This document shows, one piece after another, positions 1 through 6,283 of a DNA stretch of 19,706 nt. The position numbers and the translations under genes are program-made. Origin of the DNA: G020344215 sp039586575 (GTDB lineage: Bacteria; Gemmatimonadota; Gemmatimonadetes; Palauibacterales; KS3-K002); assembly GCA_039586575.1 (NCBI GenBank), contig JBDHKD010000053.1:1-19706 (forward strand), read 5' to 3'. Each line of letters starts with the position of its first letter. Positions within the stretch are counted from its first letter, which is position 1. Below the pieces are notes generated by a model, which ran no database searches, had not been told where the DNA came from, and saw only the letters and a program-made list of their open reading frames with translations.

Positions 1-431
1 ACCGGCCGACCGTCCAGCTCGGCGCCGGCACCGCGACTCGCCGTGAACGTCTCCCAGCGCCCGGTGTTGACGACGACGGCGGCGGCCGGCCCCGCCCGGT
101 CGACCGCCGCGACGGAGACCGCGTGGTACGGGTAGCCGTGCAGGTAGTTGGTCGTCCCGTCGAGCGGGTCGATGTACCAGGTCACCTCCGCCGAGCCGGG
201 CGCCGGGCCGCCCCAGTCGCCCTCCTCGGCCGCGATCGCGTGGCCCGGGAAGGCCTCGCGCAGCACCGACACGGCGGCTTGCTCGGCCGCCAGATCGACC
301 TCGCTGACCCAATCGGCGTGGCCCTTCTCGGTCCAGTGGCCGGGGTCGAGGGGCCGCGAGCGCCGGTGGACCTCGGCGGCGGTGTCCGCCGCCTGGCGGG
401 CGGCGCGGAGCAGGTCGTCGAAGGAGTTCAT
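1..431 (-). CDS. Inositol monophosphatase family protein (5' part; 3' end beyond window)
   Basis: The first 143 codons of a Mg2+-dependent phosphatase of the IMPase/FIG superfamily, which removes phosphate from inositol-1-phosphate or related sugar, nucleotide or histidinol phosphates. The translation begins MNSFDDLLRAARQAAD. It carries the metal-binding acidic pair in AEEG (residues 68-71) and the diagnostic DPLDGTTNYLHGYP motif (88-101), whose Asp, Asp and Thr residues bind metal and phosphate. The second metal-binding motif near the C-terminus lies outside the window, so the substrate subgroup (SuhB-type, CysQ-type or HisN-type) cannot be decided. It is divergent from trpS across a 72-nt AT-richer gap. 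There is no Shine-Dalgarno before the ATG, but a CATAAT hexamer sits at the right distance for a leaderless transcript. The family call is firm; the exact substrate is unknown. Confidence 0.92.
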   Translation of the reverse strand, partial: MNSFDDLLRAARQAADTAAEVHRRSRPLDPGHWTEKGHADWVSEVDLAAEQAAVSVLREAFPGHAIAAEEGDWGGPAPGSAEVTWYIDPLDGTTNYLHGYPYHAVSVAAVDRAGPAAAVVVNTGRWETFTASRGAGAELDGRP

Positions 432-437
432 TGCTTG

Positions 438-443
438 ATTATG
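438..443 (-). promoter_or_regulatory. Candidate -10 box for a leaderless phosphatase transcript
   Basis: On the minus strand CATAAT is followed by six bases (CAAGCA) and then the ATG. This places the last T of the hexamer at -7 relative to the A of the start codon, the classical geometry for leaderless transcription. No Shine-Dalgarno-like purine run precedes this ATG. No convincing -35 box is visible 16-18 bases upstream, so this is only a candidate. Confidence 0.35.
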
Positions 444-503
444 TCGTTATCGTACGGTAACTTACTCGGCCGTTCGGGTTGCAAAGTATTCAACAGGTGA
501 CGG

Positions 504-1517
504 ATGTCCAAACCCAAGCCGCGAATCTTCAGCGGCGTCCAGCCTTCGGGCGAGCTCCACATCGGTAACTACCTCGGCGCGGTGAAGAACTGGGTCGAGC
601 TGCAGGATCGGTACGAGTGTTTCTTCTCGATCGTCGATCTGCACGCTATCACCCAACCTTTCGAGCCGGCGGAGCTGCCGCAGCAGATCTTCGAGGTGGC
701 GCTCACCCTGATCGCGGCGGGGCTCGATCCGGAGAAGTGCACGATCTTCGTGCAGTCCGATGTGCCGGAGCACAGCGAGCTGGCCTGGGTGTTCAACACG
801 GTGACGCCGCTGGGCGAACTGGAGCGGATGACGCAGTACAAGGACAAGTCGGCGCGCCAGGAATCGGTGCTCGCCGGCTTGCTCAACTATCCGGTCTTGC
901 AGGCCGCCGACATCCTGCTCTACCACGCGGTCGCGGTGCCGGTGGGTGAGGACCAGGTACAGCACGTCGAGCTGACCCGGGAGATCGCTCGCAAGTGGAA
1001 CGCGCGTTACGGAGAGTACTTCCCGGAGCCGCAAGCGCTGGTCGGTAAGGTGCGCCGCGTGATGGGTCTCGATGGCCAGGCGAAGATGTCGAAGTCGATC
1101 GGCAACACGATCGGCCTGCTCGAGACGCCGGACGAGATATGGGAGAAGGTCCGCGTCGCGCTCACCGACCCGGCGCGCCAGCGGCGCAACGATCCCGGCA
1201 ACCCGAACGTCTGTAACATCTTCAGCCTGCACCGCCACTTCTCCAGCGACGCGGACGTGACTTGGGCGGAAGAGGGCTGCAGGACCGCCGGCATCGGCTG
1301 TATCGAATGCAAGCGTCGACTGGCCGACAACATCATCGAAGAGCTGCGGCCGATCCGCGAGCGGGCCGCGGAACTGAAGCAGCAGCCGGACTACGTCGTC
1401 GAGGTCCTGCGCAGCGGCGCCCAGCGCTGCCGCGCGATCGCCGGCGACACGATGGCCGAAGTGCGCCGACGGATGGGACTGCGAGTGGGCATGGAGCTGA
1501 ACGATGGACTGGCTTGA
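504..1517 (+). CDS. trpS: Tryptophan--tRNA ligase
   Basis: Class I cytosolic aminoacyl-tRNA synthetase that charges tRNA-Trp with tryptophan using ATP. The 337-aa length is normal for bacterial TrpRS. Both class I signatures are present: HIGN (residues 19-22, the HIGH equivalent) in the context SGELHIGNYLGA, and KMSKS (194-198). The tryptophan/ATP-site segment VGEDQVQHVELTR (about 147-159) is typical of TrpRS. The C-terminal part (CRTAGIGCIECKRRLADNI) matches the helical anticodon-binding domain. The ATG at 504 follows an AGGTGA purine run with short spacing. The 3' end overlaps the start of the mgtC-like gene by 14 nt, so the two are probably co-transcribed and translationally coupled. I see no T-box or tryptophan attenuator in the 72-nt leader. 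Confidence 0.97.
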   Translation: MSKPKPRIFSGVQPSGELHIGNYLGAVKNWVELQDRYECFFSIVDLHAITQPFEPAELPQQIFEVALTLIAAGLDPEKCTIFVQSDVPEHSELAWVFNTVTPLGELERMTQYKDKSARQESVLAGLLNYPVLQAADILLYHAVAVPVGEDQVQHVELTREIARKWNARYGEYFPEPQALVGKVRRVMGLDGQAKMSKSIGNTIGLLETPDEIWEKVRVALTDPARQRRNDPGNPNVCNIFSLHRHFSSDADVTWAEEGCRTAGIGCIECKRRLADNIIEELRPIRERAAELKQQPDYVVEVLRSGAQRCRAIAGDTMAEVRRRMGLRVGMELNDGLA

Positions 1518-2184
1518 CCCGACCTGGATCGAGACGCTACGCCTGGGCCTACTGGGCCGGCTGCTGCTCGCCACCCTGCTTGGCGGTGTCGTCGGCCTCG
1601 AGCGCGAGCTCTCGGGTAAGCCGGCCGGCCTGAGGACGAACATCCTGATCTGCGTCGGTGCGACGCTGCTGATGGACGTGTCGCAGGCGGTCGCCGGCGC
1701 GGCTACTGTCGGCCCGGCCGACCCCGGCCGCATCGCCGCCCAGGTCGTCTCGGGCATCGGGTTCATCGGCGCCGGCACCATCCTGGTCATGCGCGGCAGC
1801 GTCGTCGGCCTCACGACCGCGGCGACCCTCTGGGTCGTCGCCGCCATCGGCCTCGCCGTCGGCGCCCACGCCTACGTCGAGGCAGCTGGCGCCACCGCGC
1901 TCGTCGCCTTGACGCTCGTCTTCCTCGGTCGCGTCGAGGACTTCCTCTTCCGCCGTCGCACCACCGTGCATGTCGAGGTCACCACCGACCCCGAGGCGGA
2001 AGTACTGGAGCAGCTCGTGAACCACTTCCGCGAACACGGCCTGCGCGCCAAGCCCGAGAAGGTCGAGAAGCAGAGGGAGCGGTTCCGGGCGTCTTACGAG
2101 ATACTGGGTCGGAGCCGCACGCGCGATGCGGCGCTCCACGAACTGGCGTCGATCAAGGGTGTGAGAAGGATTACAGTCCGCTGA
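1504..2184 (+). CDS. MgtC/SapB family inner-membrane protein
   Basis: A 226-aa predicted membrane protein. The signature region GLERELSGKPAGLRTNILI (residues about 31-49), followed by a Cys-Val-Gly-Ala-Thr-Leu segment, is the hallmark of the MgtC/SapB N-terminal domain. Further hydrophobic segments follow (roughly 75-95, 100-120 and 122-142), including GIGFIGAGTI. A soluble C-terminal domain of about 80 residues (from about 150, HVEVTTDPEAEV onwards, ending SIKGVRRITVR) looks like the ACT-like regulatory domain of longer MgtC proteins. Family members are linked to survival in low Mg2+ and to modulation of F1Fo ATPase; they are not established Mg2+ transporters. The ATG lies inside trpS (14-nt overlap), indicating coupling. 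The specific role here is unknown. Confidence 0.9.
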   Translation: MDWLDPTWIETLRLGLLGRLLLATLLGGVVGLERELSGKPAGLRTNILICVGATLLMDVSQAVAGAATVGPADPGRIAAQVVSGIGFIGAGTILVMRGSVVGLTTAATLWVVAAIGLAVGAHAYVEAAGATALVALTLVFLGRVEDFLFRRRTTVHVEVTTDPEAEVLEQLVNHFREHGLRAKPEKVEKQRERFRASYEILGRSRTRDAALHELASIKGVRRITVR

Positions 2185-2190
2185 CGCCCC

Positions 2191-2220
2191 TCAACACGGA
2201 ACGGCGCCCAACGTTATAAT
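2191..2220 (+). promoter_or_regulatory. Sigma-70-type promoter for the dehydrogenase-pilT-aldolase-DUF456 operon
   Basis: A perfect TATAAT lies at 2215-2220, with TCAACA (4 of 6 matches to TTGACA) at 2191-2196 and an 18-nt spacer. It falls in the only gap between mgtC and the next gene. The predicted start of transcription is near 2227, downstream of the in-frame ATG at 2221. That argues for a start codon further in. Confidence 0.65.
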
Positions 2221-2247
2221 ATGATTGCTGGTCCCGACGGCTCGTAC

Positions 2248-3297
2248 ATGACTCCCCCATCTCCCCGCCGTTTCGTCATCGACATGTACTCTTCTCGATA
2301 TCCGCTCTGGTGCATGCCGGAGGAGGATGGGGAGAGGATCGCGGCCGCGTTGCCGCCGGACTGGGAGCTGGTGCGTGTGCGGGAGGAGACGGACGGCTCG
2401 GGCGATGGGGTGCCGCGGGTGAGCGCGCCGTTATTGGAGGCGCTGCGGGGCGCCGAGGTCTACTGCGGGTTCGGGATCCCGCGCGAGGTGCTCGCCGCGG
2501 GCACGGAGTTGCGTTGGGTGCACTCGGGCGCCGCGGGTGTCGGCGGGTCGCTCTACTCGGAGATGCTCGAGAGCGAAGTGATCTTCACCAACTCCGCCGG
2601 CACGCACGGGGTACCGGTGGCCGAGCACGCGGTGGCGATGATGTTGTATTTCGCCCGGGCGCTCGACCACGCCGAGGCCGGCCGCCGTGCCGGCGGTCGT
2701 TGGGATCGGGACCGGATCGCCTGCACGCCGAGCCCGGTGAGCGAGCTGTTGGATTCGGTGGTCGTGATCATCGGATACGGCGGCATCGGGCGGGAGATCG
2801 GCCGGCGGGCGAAAGGGCTGGGTATGAAGGTGTGGGCGGTCAAGCGCAGCGCCGGGGGCGCGCTTCCGGAGCACGCCGATCGCCTGCTGGGCCCGGAGGA
2901 TCTCACGGAGGCCCTGAAGGGTAGCGATTACGTGGTGATCGCCGTTCCCCACACGCCGGCGACGGACGGCCTGATCGGGCGGCCGGAGCTGGCGGCGATG
3001 AAGCAGGGGGCGGTGCTGATCAACGTGGCGCGCGCCGCGATCGTCGACGAGAGTGCTCTGGTCGAGGCGCTGCGCGCCGGCGCGATACGCGGGGCCGGCC
3101 TCGACGTCTATCGGGACGAGCCGCTGCCGGCGGACAGTCCGTTGTGGGGGCTGGAAAATGTCTGTCTGACCCCGCATGTGGCGGGCGTGAGCCCGCGGTT
3201 CTGGGAGCGCGAGACCGAGCTGATCATCGAGAACCTACGGCGTTACCTGGCGGGTGAGCCGCTGCTCAACGTGGTGGATAAGCAGGCGGGTTATTAG
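2248..3297 (+). CDS. D-isomer-specific 2-hydroxyacid dehydrogenase, NAD(P)-dependent
   Basis: A 349-aa oxidoreductase that interconverts a 2-oxoacid and a D-2-hydroxyacid (SerA/GRHPR superfamily). The Rossmann motif GYGGIG is at about residues 176-181. The catalytic Arg lies in NVARAAIVDE (about 262), the Glu in DVYRDEPLP (about 291) and the His in LTPHVAG (about 310), so the triad is intact. The strand after the glycine motif ends in VKRS rather than an acidic residue, which suggests NADP preference. There is no C-terminal ACT domain, so it is not a long SerA. An in-frame ATG at 2221 directly abuts the TATAAT box and probably lies upstream of the transcript, so I chose 2248, which still keeps the first beta strand (RRFVIDM). 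ATG 2284 is a second alternative. The substrate could be glyoxylate or hydroxypyruvate, given the aldolase two genes downstream; this is inference. Confidence 0.88.
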   Translation: MTPPSPRRFVIDMYSSRYPLWCMPEEDGERIAAALPPDWELVRVREETDGSGDGVPRVSAPLLEALRGAEVYCGFGIPREVLAAGTELRWVHSGAAGVGGSLYSEMLESEVIFTNSAGTHGVPVAEHAVAMMLYFARALDHAEAGRRAGGRWDRDRIACTPSPVSELLDSVVVIIGYGGIGREIGRRAKGLGMKVWAVKRSAGGALPEHADRLLGPEDLTEALKGSDYVVIAVPHTPATDGLIGRPELAAMKQGAVLINVARAAIVDESALVEALRAGAIRGAGLDVYRDEPLPADSPLWGLENVCLTPHVAGVSPRFWERETELIIENLRRYLAGEPLLNVVDKQAGY

Positions 3298-3306
3298 GAG
3301 CGGGCT

Positions 3307-4398
3307 ATGGAGAAAATACTGAAGGCGGCGATCGAGCGTGGCGCCAGCGACCTTCACATCAAGGCGGGGGACGTGTTCCGGGCCCGCATCCACGGCGAGC
3401 TGGTCCCGATGACCAAGCAGCTTCTGACTCCGGAGCAGACGCGCGAAGTCGCGATGCGGCTCATCCCCAACGAGCGCGATCGCAACAATATCGATCGCAT
3501 CACCGACTACGACTGCGCCTGGGGTGTGCCGGGGCTGGGTCGCTTCCGCGTCAACATCCTGAAACAGCGCGGCAGCTTCATGATCGTGCTGCGAATCATC
3601 CCGGTGGAGATCCCCAAGTTCGATGAGCTGGGCCTGCCGAAGGTGCTGCCGGACATCTCCTCGCTGCCCCGCGGCCTCATCCTGGTGACCGGTGTGACGG
3701 GCTCGGGTAAGACGACCACCCAGGCGGCGATGATCAACTACATCAACCAGAACTTCCGACGCCACGTCATCACCCTGGAGAACCCGATCGAGTACCTGCA
3801 CCGCGATATCAACTGCTCGATCACCCAGCGTGAGGTCGGTTCCGATACCAGCTCGTTCCAGACCGGATTGCGTGCCGCGCTGCGTGAGGACCCCGATGTG
3901 ATCCTGATCGGTGAGATGCGCGACACCGAGACGATCGATACGGCGATCAAGGCGACCGAGACGGGCCACCTGGTGATTTCCACCCTGCACACGCCGGACG
4001 CGGCGACGACGATCAGCCGTACGATCTCGGTCTTCCCGCCGGAGGAGCAGGAGATGCTGCGCGTGCGGTTGGCCGAGTCGCTGGTCGCGGTCATCTCGCA
4101 GCGCCTCATGCCGCGTGCCGACGGGAACGGCCGGGTGCTGGCCGCCGAGATCATGGTGGTCACCGGCGCGATCCGCGACTGCATCCTGGTGCCCGAGAAG
4201 TTTTCCGAGATCCGCAACCTGATGGAGGAAGGCCGGTCGCAGTACGGTATGCAGACGTTCGACCAGCACCTGATGGAACTGGTGAAAGCGAATTCGGTGG
4301 AGTACGAGGTCGCGAAGAACGCGGCGAGCAATCCGGCGGACTTCGAGTTGCGGCTGAAGACGCTGGGCGACGACGCGCTGGTACAGGGGCTGGTGTGA
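3307..4398 (+). CDS. pilT: Type IV pilus retraction ATPase, PilT family
   Basis: Hexameric cytoplasmic ATPase that depolymerises type IV pili for twitching motility and DNA uptake. The 363-aa length is typical. Seen in order: N-terminal PAS-like region with ASDLHIKAG (13-21), Walker A GVTGSGKTT (129-137), Asp box around VITLENPIEYLH, Walker B DVILIGEMRD (197-206), His box TGHLVISTLHT (219-229), and a C-terminal EIRNLMEEG (301-309). The last corresponds to the AIRNLIRE element required for retraction in PilT. That element and the short N-terminus argue for PilT over the assembly ATPase PilB. A good AGGAG precedes the ATG. No other pilus gene is adjacent; it sits between two metabolic genes, separated by 9 nt from the first and overlapping the next by 4 nt. 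PilU cannot be excluded. Confidence 0.94.
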   Translation: MEKILKAAIERGASDLHIKAGDVFRARIHGELVPMTKQLLTPEQTREVAMRLIPNERDRNNIDRITDYDCAWGVPGLGRFRVNILKQRGSFMIVLRIIPVEIPKFDELGLPKVLPDISSLPRGLILVTGVTGSGKTTTQAAMINYINQNFRRHVITLENPIEYLHRDINCSITQREVGSDTSSFQTGLRAALREDPDVILIGEMRDTETIDTAIKATETGHLVISTLHTPDAATTISRTISVFPPEEQEMLRVRLAESLVAVISQRLMPRADGNGRVLAAEIMVVTGAIRDCILVPEKFSEIRNLMEEGRSQYGMQTFDQHLMELVKANSVEYEVAKNAASNPADFELRLKTLGDDALVQGLV

Positions 4399-5297
4399 AG
4401 CTAGAAGGCGTCATTCTGCCGGTGACGACGCCGTTCGACGAGGTCACCGGAGAGGTCGCACCCATATCGTTCAGGGACAACCTGCGCGCCTGGCTGGGCG
4501 CCGGAGTCCACGGCTTCGTGGTCGCCGGCTCTACCGGCGAGGCGCCGCTGCTCGACGATGACGAGATCGTTCGACTGGTCGAGTGGGCGCGTGACATCGT
4601 GCCGCCCGAGCGCATCGTCATCGCCGGTAGCGGCGCCGAGTCGACGCGCGCAACGGTGCGGGCCGCGCGTGCCGTGGCGGAGGTCGGCGCCGATGCGGTG
4701 CTGGTCCGGCCGCCCGCCTACTACCGCGGGCGGATGGATCCGGAGACCGTGCGGCTGCACTACGAGGCGATCGCCGACTCGATTCCCGTGCCCGTCATCC
4801 TCTACAACGTGCCTCAGTTCGTGCCGGTCGAGATCACGCCGGGCCTGCTGGCCGAGCTCGGAAGCCACCCCAACGTCGCCGGCATCAAGGATTCGACCGG
4901 TGACCTGAAGGTGCTGGGTGCGCTACTCGATGCGGCGCCGGAGGACTGCAAGGTCCTGGTCGGCGCCGGCTCGAAGCTCTACGCCGCCCTCGAGATGGGC
5001 GGCGCCGGCGGCATCGTCGCCGTCGGCTGCCTGGCGCCCCGAATCGCGGTGGACGTGTACGAGAAATTCCGCGCCGCTGACGCGGGGGGCGCGGGCGCTG
5101 CGCAAGGTCGGATCTCGACGCCGCACACCAAGATCGTCCGCGACCTGGGTGTCGCCGGCGTGAAGTACGCCCTCGATCTGCTGGGCTACAACGGCGGATC
5201 GCCACGGCCGCCGCTCAGGCCGCTGAACGAGAAGGGCCGCGCCCAGGTGCGCTCCGAGCTGTCGCGCGCCCGGCTGCTCGGCGCCGAAGATGCCTGA
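4395..5297 (+). CDS. DapA/NAL-superfamily aldolase, HOGA1-like (4-hydroxy-2-oxoglutarate aldolase or DHDPS)
   Basis: A 300-aa class I aldolase with a TIM barrel. The pyruvate-binding GSTGE motif is at 45-49, the active-site Tyr at 137 (YNVP) and the Schiff-base Lys at 165 (GIKDSTGD). The superfamily includes 4-hydroxy-tetrahydrodipicolinate synthase (DapA), N-acetylneuraminate lyase and 4-hydroxy-2-oxoglutarate aldolase. The segment AGSGAESTRATV (77-88), together with VGADAVLV and PAYYRGRM (107-114), resembles from memory the mammalian HOGA1 sequence more than classical DapA, which would imply cleavage of 4-hydroxy-2-oxoglutarate to pyruvate and glyoxylate. The start is GTG, with the pilT stop overlapping it by 4 nt, so the genes are coupled. 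The family is certain; the HOGA assignment is an inference to be tested by phylogeny. Confidence 0.88.
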   Translation: MKLEGVILPVTTPFDEVTGEVAPISFRDNLRAWLGAGVHGFVVAGSTGEAPLLDDDEIVRLVEWARDIVPPERIVIAGSGAESTRATVRAARAVAEVGADAVLVRPPAYYRGRMDPETVRLHYEAIADSIPVPVILYNVPQFVPVEITPGLLAELGSHPNVAGIKDSTGDLKVLGALLDAAPEDCKVLVGAGSKLYAALEMGGAGGIVAVGCLAPRIAVDVYEKFRAADAGGAGAAQGRISTPHTKIVRDLGVAGVKYALDLLGYNGGSPRPPLRPLNEKGRAQVRSELSRARLLGAEDA

Positions 5298-5793
5298 GCT
5301 CGTCCCGATCATCCTGCTCACCCTGGCCTTCGTCGTCGGGCTCGTCCTCATTCCGATCGGACTGCCCGGACTGTGGCTGATGGTCGTGGCGCTGATCGGC
5401 TACGCGGCGCTCGGCGGCTTCCAGCAGGTCGGCTGGGAGACGCTCGCCGCGGCCCTGGTCCTGGCGGCGGTGGCGGAGCTGGCGGAAGCGTGGCTCGGCT
5501 TCCGGCTCGCCCAACGCTACGGCGGTACGAGCGGCAGCGGCTGGGGCGCCTTCCTCGGCGGCCTGGTCGGCGCGGTCGTCGGCACGCCGGTCCCCGTCGT
5601 CGGCAACATCTTGGGGGCGTTCATCGGCGCCTTCCTTGGCGCCGCGATCCTCACCCGTGGCTCCGACACCGACATCCGGCTGACGTTGGGCGCCGGCTGG
5701 GGTGCCGTGCTCGGGCGCGCAGCGGGCGCGGCGGTGAAGATCGCCGTGGGCTTCACCATCGCCATCATCGGGCTGTACGCCGCCTGGAGTTAG
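5290..5793 (+). CDS. DUF456 domain-containing membrane protein
   Basis: A small 167-aa integral membrane protein with three or four hydrophobic segments: about residues 4-22, 26-44 and 46-66, then a glycine-rich stretch and a final helix at about 146-165. The N-terminal IPIGLPGLWLMV and the glycine-rich GAFLGGLVGAVVGTP and GAFIGAFLGAA segments are characteristic of the DUF456 family. In that family Gly-zipper helices recur, but no biochemical function is known to me. The ATG overlaps the aldolase stop by 8 nt, making this the last gene of the operon that begins at 2248. A short GGAGC/GCTCC hairpin at 5806-5819 lies just past the stop, but it has no T-tract. Confidence 0.82.
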   Translation: MPELVPIILLTLAFVVGLVLIPIGLPGLWLMVVALIGYAALGGFQQVGWETLAAALVLAAVAELAEAWLGFRLAQRYGGTSGSGWGAFLGGLVGAVVGTPVPVVGNILGAFIGAFLGAAILTRGSDTDIRLTLGAGWGAVLGRAAGAAVKIAVGFTIAIIGLYAAWS

Positions 5794-6083
5794 ATCGGAG
5801 TCGGGGGAGCGCTCGCTCCGTCCGCGCGGGTGGGGTGGGGGTCGGTTCGCTCCGCGTCGCGTGGTTCGGTTGAGGGCGGCGGGGCGGGTCGCCAACCCCA
5901 TCTCCGCTCGACGAGCCGCCCCCACGCCCTCTCGATCTGGCTCGGGAGGAACCGGGCGACCGCGGCCGCGCGGTCTATTCTGGCGGCGATCTGAGGGTGG
6001 CGGTTGCCTGTCCCACGGCACTCTTCTGGGACGCCCGGTCGAATGCGGCGTGTTAGTCTCGCTTGTCCGCCCGGTCAGAGTAC
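5794..6083 (+). other. Non-coding gap upstream of repeat copy A
   Basis: No convincing gene is seen here; the short open frames lack a Shine-Dalgarno and any recognisable protein motif. Local inverted repeats are present: GACCGCG/CGCGGTC around a GCCG loop at 5958-5975, and GTCCCA/TGGGAC at 6010-6032. A longer-range GGGCGGC/GCCGCCC pair surrounds an unremarkable stretch. TGTTAGTCT at 6051-6059 fits an extended -10 (TGnTAnnnT) and could drive the RNA that would contain copy A, but no -35 accompanies it. Confidence 0.4.
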
Positions 6084-6190
6084 GGGAGCCGACGGGGTCG
6101 TCGAGCGAAAGTTGGAGCGCAGGGGCGGCGAAGCCGCCCTTCCCGCAAGCGCGCTGCGCGACCTGGAGCGAGAGACCCCGTCGGCGACCC
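6084..6190 (+). repeat. Structured intergenic element, copy A (107 nt)
   Basis: First of three copies of a dispersed element. Outer frame: GGG-A-GCCGA at the 5' end and TCGGC-GA-CCC at the 3' end. The main stem pairs 6088-6099 with 6174-6185 (12 bp, perfect). An internal hairpin pairs 6122-6129 with 6133-6140 (8 bp including one G-U, loop GAA). Between the stems lie a gapless 19-nt 5' core (6102-6120, ending GGAGCGC) and a 33-nt 3' core (6141-6173, containing GCAA, GCGCGAC and GAGA) shared with copies B and C. It is in the same orientation as purA. The identity of this element is not recognised. Confidence 0.85.
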
Positions 6191-6248
6191 CTGTCTTGAC
6201 GCTAAGACGCCCCGGATCTAGCTTCCGCCAAAGGATACACGAAAACGT

Positions 6249-6270
6249 GCCCCCCGAGTGGGGGCTTTTT
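6249..6270 (+). terminator. Intrinsic terminator in the purA leader
   Basis: A 6-bp GC stem (6249-6254 with 6260-6265; five-base loop CGAGT) is followed at once by five T residues at 6266-6270. This is the best rho-independent terminator in the window. It stands 13 nt before the purA ATG and directly next to the purA Shine-Dalgarno (GAGG at 6275-6278). It therefore either ends an RNA that includes repeat copy A or acts as a purA attenuator. Confidence 0.75.
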
Positions 6271-6283
6271 CATTGAGGTCATC

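Noticed and set aside
462..1847. Long open frame on the minus strand opposite trpS and mgtC
   Set aside because: It is Arg/Ala/Val-rich, has no protein-family motif, and completely overlaps two certain genes; it is a high-GC shadow frame.
5806..5819. Hairpin after the DUF456 gene as an intrinsic terminator
   Set aside because: The stem is only five base pairs and no T-tract follows.
6084..6190. Known ribozyme or tRNA identity for the repeated element
   Set aside because: No CTGANGA/GAAA hammerhead core and no tRNA arms or TTCRANNC box are seen. The GNA-capped hairpin and core blocks do not match any family I can recall, although only a covariance search can exclude this.
5794..6276. Short open frames in the gap before purA (for example 5861-6199 and 6004-6276)
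   Set aside because: They are rich in Arg/Ser/Pro/Gly, lack ribosome sites, and run through the structured repeat and the terminator, so they are not credible genes.
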